A stretch of 64,000 bases of DNA from Endothia cerciana. Lineage: Eukaryota; Ascomycota; Sordariomycetes; Diaporthales; Cryphonectriaceae. The translations under genes were made by a program, and so were the position numbers. Below are positions 54,983 through 64,000 of the stretch, piece by piece. Position 1 is the first letter of the stretch, and each line of letters begins with the position of its first letter. The notes below the pieces were generated by a model. It did no database searches. It was not told where the DNA came from and worked only from the letters and a program-made list of their open reading frames with translations. The stretch is taken from positions 117,451 through 181,450 of the forward strand of contig JALRMH010000063.1 in assembly GCA_026119935.1 (NCBI GenBank), written 5' to 3'.

Positions 54983-57900
54983 TTTAGTTAAGAATTCTTA
55001 TAAAGATAGTAGCTTAATAATAAAGTCTAAGCTAATTAATTACTAAATAGTTATAAGTACTAGTAGAGGTTATAGTAGTTTATAAAGCTTATATCTTTCT
55101 GCCTTATTCTTCTTATAGCTATTATAATATTATAAGATGTCTTTAATTTTCTTTCTAAGGCTTAATAAATTCTAATATCTCTTAATTTGTTTATAAGTCG
55201 CTCTAACTCCTTAGTATTTATATACTAGGGCACTATATACATCCCTGATATACTTATCTTATTCTGCTAGAGTTATTTATTCAGAGTCTTTGTCTTAAGG
55301 TCTTATTCTGAAGGCTGCTGCAAGCTCCTTATATATGTTAATAAAGTCTCCTTTTTTATTAATTACAAAGATGTTCTAAATCTCTTTCTTAATCTTATCC
55401 TGATAGTCTGATCTTCTGCTAAGAGCGTCTGCTTTAGTGTTTTCCTTGCCTTAGATATAGATGATTTTGAAATCGAACTAAGATAAGTACTCTGCCTATC
55501 TTACTTATCTTCTATTAAAGTTCTTTATTATTATAAATATAGTAAGGTTCTTATAATCTAAGAATACTTTAATTATATATTTAGCACTTATAAGATAGTA
55601 TTTTTATTCTTTGAATGCTTCTACTATAGCTATAAGTTCTTTATCTAGTATTCTATACTATAACTCTAATTTATTAAGTTTCTTTAAAAAGTTAGCGATT
55701 ATTTATAATCGTCCCTGCTTATTATACTAGTTGAGTTCTGCGCTGAGTATGTAATCTGATACATCTGTATATAACTTATATTTCTTCTAAGGGTCTGATT
55801 TTTATAAAATAAGGTCTTTAGTAACTAGCTTTTTAATTATTTCGAAGGCCTAGTTTTCTTTCTAGTTCTATTAGAAAGGTAAGTCTTTTTTCGTAAAATT
55901 TATAAAAGGTCTAATAATATTGCTATACTTGCTGATGAATTACTAATAAAAGTTAATATATTTAAGGAATGCTCTAATATTCTTAATATTCTTTAGTATA
56001 AGCTAGTCCCTGACTATCTGTATTTTATCTTTTTGTATTCTGATATATTTTAGTTCGATTATATATCTAAGGTAGTTGACTTTCTGAATATAAAAGTAGC
56101 TTTTGACTAGTTCTACTAGGAGGTGTGTATTTTAGAGTGTCTGAAGTATCTGCTGTATATATTGCTTATATTCTTCAAGGGTTTTAGAGTAGATAAGAAT
56201 ATCATTAAGGTAGACAATGTATATAATATTTAGGAATTTGCAGAGGATATAGTTAATTATTTTTTAAAAGGATGCTAGTATATTAGTTAATCTAAAGAGT
56301 ATAATTAAGTATTTATAATATTTATAGTAAGTCTTAAATACTATCTTTTATTTTTCTCCTTCTCTAATATAAATATAGTAGTAACCTTCTTTAAGATCTA
56401 ATACTATAAACTATTATACGCTTTATAGTCGATCCCTGATTTCTTTAAAAAGTAGTAAAGAGTACTAGTTTTTAATAATAATATTATTAAGCTGTCTGTA
56501 GTCTATATAAAGTCGGAGTTTTCTATTTTTCTTTAATATAAACAGAATCAGGTATCCTGCTAGTAATTATAATAGTCTAATATATCCTCTCTTAAGGTTC
56601 TCATTAAAGTATTCCTTAAGCGTCTTTAGTCTTGCTTTATTAAGTCTGTAAATAGGGAAGAACTATAGCTGAGTTCCTTCTTTTAGTAGTATCTCATAGT
56701 TATATAGGCTGTATTCTAGAAGCTCTGTATTAAATTTTCTTTAAAACAGCTTTGTGAATTCGTAGTACTCTCGTAATATTCTAGCGAATGTTAGTGTTAG
56801 TCTATCCTTCTCTGTTTCTGCTTTATAGAGGAACAGGAGGTACTGTTAAGTGTTTTTATTTAAAGACGATTTCTTTAGTAGCTCTAGAAGTTCTCTTTAG
56901 GCCAGACCGAATTTCCTGAGTTATAGTTGTAGGATTTCCTTATAGTTCTAAAGTCTATACTTCTATTATCGCTTTAAGTCAGGCTAAACCTTTTTAAGCC
57001 TGTGTGTGCTTATTGTTATACTAATCTGCTAATGCCCTAGTACTTCTTGTTTAGGTTTATTATTGCTAGATTCTTCTCTATAAGCTATCAGCCCTGCTGA
57101 TTTAAAAGTAGTTATAGGTTTATTTAAAGCCTCTTTTCTTAAATATCCCTTAGTAACTAAATCTGATCCTTCACTATTGATTACAACCTTTCTATAAGTA
57201 ACAGCATTATCTTATAAGATCTAGCTAATAGTCTAATTAATTCAAGGATTATACTTCTTGAGCTAAAGAAGTCTTATAATTAATTTATAATATGCTATAT
57301 TTATAATATCTAATATAATAAAGGTCGTGCGTCTTTAGATTAAGATAAGTAGATAATTAGTCTCTTTATTAATTACTCTTTAATTATATACGACTAGTTG
57401 TTCTTCTATAGTACTAAGTCGATAGAGTTGTTCTTTTTAATACTATTATAGTCGTGCTTTATTAATAATTGCTAGTGATATAAAGTTTCCTTAAGCGCTG
57501 CTATCTAATAGAGCGCTGTATTATTTTCTATTAATATAAACATCTAATTTTATATACATATAGCCTTTTTCTGCTGCATATAAGGACTTTTAAGCTCTGA
57601 TCATTTATAGTCTTGTTATAAGCAATCCTTCCTTTTTAAAGATTCTTATGCTTTATAAGCCGCTCCTTAAGCTAGCCTTCTAGCTTGCTATTAGCCTTGC
57701 GTGCGTTATTCCTTATTATCCTAGTGCTTATACTAGTCTTAAACCTTATAATAGATATAAATAATATAGTTAGTAGTTCTGCACTGCTACTATTTGACTT
57801 TCTTATTAACACATTCTCTAAGATAGTCATCTAGTAATCTGATATAAGCGTTGTCGTGCTTTCTGTTGAGAATTTCTCTGAATCATAAGTAGGGTTTCTT

Positions 57901-59737
57901 AATTACTTAGATAATCTAGCTGAACTCTCTAACTAGGAACTACTTGTATTTAACTTTCTCTATAAAGTGCGTCTTGCAGCTATAGTATATATATAAGATC
58001 TATACAAGCTTATAGTATCTTCTATTAATTAAGCTGATTCTAGTATCCTCTAGCTATTCAGCTTTAGTATTTTAGATAAGTACTATAGCAAAGAAGTCCT
58101 TAAGCCTGAGGCTATATATTATATATTTAATTGCTAAGTCCTAAGTGTTCTGTCCTTAGTTTAAGTTATAGCTGTGAGTTTCTTTTTTATTTATAGTGTT
58201 TTTATCTTCTATTTCTAGAATAATAAGTTCTAGTATATTATCTAGTTATCAGTCTTAAAGTGTTTTTTCCCTTATAGTCTCTATAGTTGCTTAAGATAAG
58301 AGGCGTTCTTTATAATAGGCTATTAGATATAGTCCTAGATCTTTATCCTTAAGTTTCTAAACTTTTCTTTCAAGTCCCTTCTCAAAGGTGCTTGAACAGT
58401 CTAGGTTGCTATCGTTTAGTGCTATATTATAGATTAAGCCTTTTTTATCTATTACTAGTCGCTGTGTCTTCTTAGGTGCTTTAAAGAACTATCCTAAGCC
58501 TTCTTTCTCTAAAAGGTATATTAAGTATTTATCATTAAAGCAGAACGTCTAGTTAAAGAGTTTATAATCGCAGATAAAGTCTGACACTTGCTCTAGTAAG
58601 ATATTATTACTTAGCTGATTAAGTTCTTATTATTAAAGAATATTTATCTATTATCCTTCTTAGACTAGTTGCTATTATAATTTTTTAAGTAGTTTACATT
58701 CCTATATAAAGTAGCTATACTTTCTATAATTATAGCACTTAATACTATTATTTAATCTTCCTATAGATTAATAGTTAGCTGTGTCTAGTTCTATCAGGTT
58801 AGTATAAGTATTTTCGCTTTATATTATATTCTAGCGCTGATTTCTACCTTGATTCTTAAATTAGAACTTCTTATTATTACTTAGCTATAAGCACTATATA
58901 AGTTAGCTTCCTTTTTTCTTAGACTTCTCTATCTATCATTTATAGAGATAGTTATTAATTTTAATAGCTGTATTTATAAATATTGCAAAGTTTTTAAGCT
59001 AATCCTACTTAAAGATCTTATCTTTAACTTTATTTTTAAGTCTTTTATAATAATATTTTATAAAGTTTTTATCTTCCTATAAGAGTCATACTACAAGTTG
59101 CTTAAATCTAACTATATAAGCTGATGCTAACTTAGTTTATTTAAGGTCTATCAGCTGCTAAGCTATAGTGTATTCTTTATTAGGGTTACTAAAAGTTTCC
59201 TTAAAGGCCTTCTCGAAGCCTGCGAAGGAGTCGAACATTTCTTTAGTGCCCTTAGCGCGTATATTAGGGTCGTTAGCATGTTCTAGATAGTTATAGAGAG
59301 AGAGCTTATACTAGATGAGAGCATCCTTCTTAAGGCGAGTTCTAGTAAGGATAACTTTCTCAGGTTCTATAGTGAACTAGAAGGCATTATATAAGAAGTA
59401 CGCTTTACAGTAGGTAAAGAATCCTTAAAGGAGTTTTTAAGTGCTGTTATATATAGCTAGCTTATCTATCTTATAGCTTTTATTATTATTGATAATAATA
59501 AGAGCTTAGGTGCTATGCTAGATTTATTCCTGCTAAGTTTAGATAATGTCTTTTTATTGTTATTAATATAGATAGAGTTATTTAATATATTAAGTAAGTT
59601 AGAAGACTTGCTAGATAAGTTCTTCCTAGATAGGTTATATGCTATATAAAGATAAAAAGAGGGTTCCTAAAGCTATTATATTTCTATATTATTTAAGAGG
59701 TTAATATTAAACTATTCCTAAATAAGAGTTATTAAAA

Positions 59738-60194
59738 TATAATAAGCACTATAGCAATCTAAAGATCTTTAAATACTAATTAGATTTATATTAGCAAGAG
59801 TAGTGTCGAATATAAGCCTTAAATATAAAAATATAAGTAGGTAGCTTATACAAGTGTTCACTATCTTTAAGGCTTCTAAATATAGGTGTACTTAGAACTT
59901 AGATTAACAACTAAAGAGCTATATACGAGATTTATCTAAGGGAAATGAATATATCCTTATATATCTAGCTCTTTAGTCTTGTTAGTAGTGTTGGTTGTTG
60001 GATCACTTAGATCACCTGGGTGATCCAACTAATCCGGATCACTATAGATTAGCTACTGATCTATCCTGATCCTGCAACCCTAACCCTTGCTTACATAAGC
60101 TGTAGTTCCTAGGGTGTTGAACCCTTCCCTTGTCTTCCGGATAGTTGTCCTGGGTGCTTTGGTTTGTAACCTGCATGTTGGATAGGTTATAACA
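59738..60194 (-). repeat. Gypsy B 5' LTR
   Basis: 457 bases. The outer 200 bases are among the least mutated sequence in the block and match the A 5' LTR almost base for base in reverse. Confidence 0.9.
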
Positions 60195-62744
60195 AGTATA
60201 CTTAGAGAACTACTTAAATAAGAAAAGAAAGTAGGTATTAAAATAGCTTAAAGAGATATTAAAAAGCAAATTAATAGGAAAGAAAAAGGTAAAAGAGGCG
60301 AAATGCAAGCACTAGAAAAAGCACTAAAAAAAATAGCAAAGATAATAAAGCAAACAGAAAACAAAGAGAATAATAGATAAACTTTAATTCAACCTCTTAT
60401 TAATTTAACTATAATAAAATATAATAAAAGCTGAGAGCTTATTATTTACTCAAGCGCATATAAAGAAAATTAGCTTATACTAGTTTCTTTTTTAGTGCTG
60501 AGTACTAAGGATTTTATTATTATAGTATAACTATAGAGAGAGCTATAAGACTATTTTATATATAACCCTCTACTGCTTTTTAAAGAGAGAGGTATTTTAG
60601 AGAAACTTCTTTTAAATAAAGACTAGCAATAACTTTAAAAGAGAACTTTCAGAAGCAAAGCAAGCTAGAAGAATAATATAATAATTGCTATGTATAAGAT
60701 AACTTTAAGAGTACTAGCTATATTATTAAATAAAGAAGAAGAATATTTAAAGAAGTATTAATAACTTAAAAAAGCTTATTTTAGCTAAAAAAATAGCAGG
60801 AATAAAAAGCAAAGTAAAGAAAGAGGCAATAAAAGTAAGATAAAAAGAGTAAGAGGAGTATAAACTAGGCTAAAGCTTAAAGAAAAAGAAGAAGAGAAGC
60901 AGCAGAGTTATTACAGCGAAGTAGTAGAGAGGTTACACAGCTAAAATAGCTAAATCAAGTTCTTTAGTTTAAGCAAAGTTTCAGAGACTTATATATAAAC
61001 TATCTGCAGACTTTTTCAACTAAAAAGCTATAAAAGATAAAAGAAATCTCTAAGATCTAATGCTGACCTAGTAGCAACCTAGCTGCGTAATAAATTATAA
61101 AAATTTAAATTCTAGTAGAAAATAAAATAAAACAAAGTCTTAAAGACCTTGCTATAACTATTCAACTACTTTTCAGAAATACTAATACCTATAGACTCTG
61201 ACTTTTCTACTTTGCTATTATTACTACTATTATTATAGTTATTAATATCTTTATTATTATTACTATTAGCACTCTTAGCAAAGGCTGCAGCAATGTCGAG
61301 GAGAGGTCTTGAGAGGGTTGTAAAAGCACTATTTTTAAAAGCTATAGCTATAAAACTAGCAAAGTCAAGGAGATAGTCAACTTTACTTTCGATATCCTTT
61401 ATACAAGCTGCAGTAAGAATAGCTTGCATTTTAATTATATTTAGTTAAGCCTGAGCTAGCTTGCAGTAATGCTTCCGAAATGTATTAGAAAAGTTAGTAT
61501 TGCTAGTGCTGCTAGCATTGCTGTAACTATCTGAATAAAAAGACACAGCAACTTTATTATAACTCTTCTGAAAGGTCTTCTTAGCAGCAAAGCGTGACTG
61601 CTAACAGGTGTTTCAAGTATCTACAGCCTCTTTCTACTTATATTAGAGCTAGACAAATCAGCAGAGATACTAAAAAGATATAATAGAGAGACTTATACAA
61701 TCTTACTTCGACTAAGCACTAAGCTACTTGCTTTCTCTAGCTATAATAAGATAAGAAGCGATAATATTTAAAAGAAGCAGAACATCCTTAGTATTAAAAT
61801 AAGCATCAGCAACCTAGCAGCAAGTTAGCAGAGAGATTAAAGAGCTGCTGCAAGGAGTAGATACATGCTCTAACAGCTCTTCTAGCAGTTAGTCTTAATA
61901 TACTATAGATAACTTTTAAAGCTCTTTAAGAAAGTTAGCAGAAGGACTATAATAAAGTTGCAGAGAAGCTATATATATTTATCTTTTAAATACAAGGCTT
62001 CTTTATAAAAGAGTCTGCAATATATTAAAGAGTATAGTTTATACAAATATACTCAAGTATAAAAGGAATATAGCTGCAGCTAGCAAAAGTAGTTATAATA
62101 TTATTAAAACTAACTCGAGCAAAGATAGCAATATAGCAGCTAGTAAGCAGCGAAGTCTCTGCAATAATAAGCTTTAATACAAAGAATAAAGGAAATAGAA
62201 GATGTTGTAAAGAGTAGTCGGAGATATTATAAAGAGCTCTAATAGTTTAAATACTAAATGCAGCTAACGCACTCTAAAGAGAACTAGCTAGAGAGGACTT
62301 AGCAAATATAATAGCAAAGTAATAGTAAGATTGCAGCAATATAAGAGCAGAGAGGTATATAAAAATATAGTTGCAGAGAGATTTTATAAAGAATATAAGA
62401 TATAAGAGGAAAAGAAGAAAAAAGTTAGCGAGAAATCACAAGCAGAAGAAAGAGTATTTATAAGAAAGGGCTGAAGCGCTAGTGCAGCATTTAATAAAAG
62501 CTGCTACCTTTCTATTTAGGAAAAAGCAGTAAAAAGATAAGAATATTATAAAAGCATTATAAGAATATTATAATAAATACTACAAACTTTATAAAACTTT
62601 ATAAATAAGTCTTAGCAACCTTATAGAGCAAAAGTCTTCTTTTTTAAAGATAGCTTAGCGAGTATTAAGGCGTATTTGTAAAACAAAGAAATGAGATACT
62701 GTAAAGAGGTCGCAGAGAGATAGCAGCAGAGAGGTTTTGTTCAG
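60195..62744 (+). mobile_element. LINE 3' part and unassigned relic
   Basis: Resumes after gypsy B's AGTAT duplication with sequence that continues the LINE frame (TVYLENYLNKKRK across the insertion point). Past about 60,900 I see no motif. A minus-strand frame, 61166-61429, is open for 87 codons (Asn/Ser-rich, with LTAACIKDIESKVDYLLDFA); it is the longest open frame in the block but unrecognised. More than one element may be present. Confidence 0.35.
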
Positions 62745-63214
62745 TGTTATAACCTATCCAACATGCAGGTTATAACAGAAAAAGCAGCACAGCACTAAGA
62801 ACACCTAAAGCAGACTCTTTAGCGCTAGAGATTCAACACTAGCCTATAAAAAGGATATAAGTAAGGATTATATAACTAGGGTTAGAGTTATAATAGTTGC
62901 ACAGTTGAAGAAGTCGATAATCAACTCTATCAACTAGTCGAAAAAGTCGATAATCAACTCTATCAACTTATACTAAAAAAACAGATATATAACTATAATT
63001 ATTATTACTAGTAGATAAATCTTATATATAGCTCTTTAGTTATTAATCTAAGTATTAGATTATACTATACTCTAATAGCTTTAAAAGTAGTGAATACTTA
63101 TATAGGATAACTTAGTATATTTTTATATTTAAGGCTTTTTACTCGACACTGCTCTTATTAATATAAACTCTTTATATACTTTAGAATCTTCGGATTACTA
63201 TAGTGCTTATTATA
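62745..63214 (+). repeat. Gypsy D 5' LTR
   Basis: 470 bases, TGTTATAACC to GCTTATTATA. It shares the right half with the A/B LTR; the left half is different and holds the short tandem repeat. Confidence 0.75.
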
Positions 63215-63329
63215 TTTTAACAACTCTTGTTTAAGAATAGTTTAGTATTTACCCCTTAGGCAATATAGAAATATAATAGCTCTAAGAACCTCCTCTTTAT
63301 CCTTATAACAGCTCACGCAGGAGGATCTG

Positions 63330-64000
63330 ATCAACTAGATCTGTCTCCTCACCTAACGCATCGAAGAACTTCAGCTAAGCCAGCAGCAACAGAAAAACAC
63401 TATCTAAGCTCAGCAGAAACGAATTCAGCATAGCTCCTAGGCCTCTACCTATAAAGGCTATAAGATAGATAAGCTAGCTATATACAACAGCACTTAGAAA
63501 CTCCTCTAAGGATTCCTTACTTATTGCAAGGCCTACTTCTTGTATAATGCATCTTAGTTTACTACAGAACCTGAGAAGGTAATCCTTGCTGGAATACGCT
63601 TTGAGAAGGACGCTTTTATTTAGTACAAACCCGCTCTTTGCGATTATCTAGAACACGCTGATAATCCTAACGCACGTGCTAAAGGCACTAAGGAAATATT
63701 CGACTCCTTCGCAGGCTTCGAGAAAGCTATTAAGGAAACCTTCAGTGACCCTAATAAAGAATATACTATAGCTCGACAGCTAATAGAACTATAATAAACT
63801 AAGTTAGCCTTAGTATATATAATAAAATTTAAGCAACTTGCAGCATGATTATTATAGAAAGATAAGAATTTTATTAATTATTATTATTAAGGACTTAAAA
63901 ATAAAGTTAAGGATGAAATTTTTAAATAAGACTAGCTTAATAATTTTATAATATTTATAAATATAATAATTAGAATTAATAACTATTTTTATAAATAATA
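63330..64000 (+). pseudogene. Gag relic of gypsy D
   Basis: Reads LRTSLTYCKAYFLYNAS (with a stop or two), EKVILAGIRFEKDALI, YLEHADNPNARAKGTKEIF and DPNKEYTIARQLIEL. This is the retrotransposon capsid region of fungal gypsy elements, continuing beyond the window. Confidence 0.75.

Larger units (their letters stand above)
52735..60194 (-). mobile_element. Ty3/gypsy chromovirus B, full length, RIP-mutated
   Basis: 7,460 bases, minus orientation, LTRs 52735-53191 (3') and 59738-60194 (5'), target duplication AGTAT (52730-52734, 60195-60199). Same family as A, and tail to tail with it across 2,114 bases. gag lies near 58,700-59,600, pol between about 54,100 and 57,650. Antisense frame on the plus strand at 53547-53929. 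All coding parts carry stops. Confidence 0.92.
33320..64000. other. RIP-mutated, AT-rich transposon block
   Basis: Over about 30.7 kb almost every frame is closed by TAA or TAG, CpA and TpG dinucleotides look scarce and TpA very common, while GpC stays frequent (gctagc-type words). Coding remnants show stops where CAA, CAG, TGG or CGA stood and Cys-to-Tyr or His-to-Tyr changes in zinc knuckles, so C-to-T on both strands. This is what RIP does in ascomycetes. The individual elements are listed separately. Confidence 0.9.
62745..64000 (+). mobile_element. Ty3/gypsy element D, 5' part, cut by the window end
   Basis: LTR 62745-63214 followed by gag. Same family as A and B but its LTR differs in the 5' half, where a GTCGATAATCAACTCTATCA unit is tandemly repeated at about 62917-62970. 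gag is less mutated than in A up to about 63,790, after which RIP stops become dense. Confidence 0.8.

Overview
The window looks like a piece of an ascomycete (Pezizomycotina) nuclear genome. Genes are widely spaced, lie on both strands, and have short GT-AG introns of about 50-140 bases. The recognisable families are fungal: GH64 glucanase, NRPS-like A-T-R enzyme, UbiA-type prenyltransferase, Fot1/pogo transposons and chromodomain Ty3/gypsy elements. The sequence splits into two compartments. Positions 1 to about 33,300 have ordinary base composition and carry genes. Positions about 33,300-64,000 are very AT-rich, nearly free of open frames, and carry stop codons of the TAA/TAG type where CAA, CAG, TGG or CGA would be expected. 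That is the mark of repeat-induced point mutation (RIP) acting on nested transposons.

Gene compartment. The best-supported intact genes are a secreted GH64 beta-1,3-glucanase (2760-4151, minus), an alpha/beta hydrolase (13555-14562, minus), a three-exon aldehyde dehydrogenase (14989-16617, plus), a four-exon short-chain dehydrogenase (20902-22050, plus) and a secreted alginate-lyase-family polysaccharide lyase (30866-32304, minus). Several hypothetical genes have less certain models (5817-6878, 8615-9102, 10158-12163, 12741-13216, all minus). Many other genes are broken: an alternative NADH dehydrogenase (1240-2420), a short-chain dehydrogenase with an early stop and a frameshift (4788-5857), an unknown gene (8014-8526), a cytochrome P450 relic (18068-18365), a UbiA-type prenyltransferase/terpene cyclase relic (19561-20361), a Tri3-like acyltransferase fragment (22245-22649), an adenylation-thiolation-reductase NRPS-like gene (23312-28576) and an F-box-like gene (28864-29981).

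Taken together, 14.9-28.6 kb reads as a decaying secondary-metabolite cluster: oxidoreductases, P450, UbiA-type enzyme, acyltransferase and NRPS-like reductase. The NRPS-like gene has been split by a complete 1,841-bp Fot1-like DNA transposon with TA target duplication. In-frame stops elsewhere in these genes show that decay is not due to that insertion alone.

Repeat compartment. A backbone, probably one Tad1-like LINE (pieces at about 38.6-39.1, 41.0-43.2, 50.6-52.7 and perhaps 60.2-62.7 kb), has been interrupted by a second 1,842-bp Fot1-like element, by two Ty3/gypsy elements of exactly equal length (7,460 bp) lying tail to tail (A 43161-50620 plus; B 52735-60194 minus), and by a 223-bp solo LTR. 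A related gypsy copy with most of pol deleted (C, 33930-38585) carries a gag-only, non-autonomous LTR element with a minisatellite inside it, and another solo LTR. A fourth gypsy copy (D) starts at 62745 and runs off the window. The gypsy copies carry a coding-like region on the strand opposite to gag-pol, between the chromodomain and the 3' LTR. This is the least expected structure in the window.
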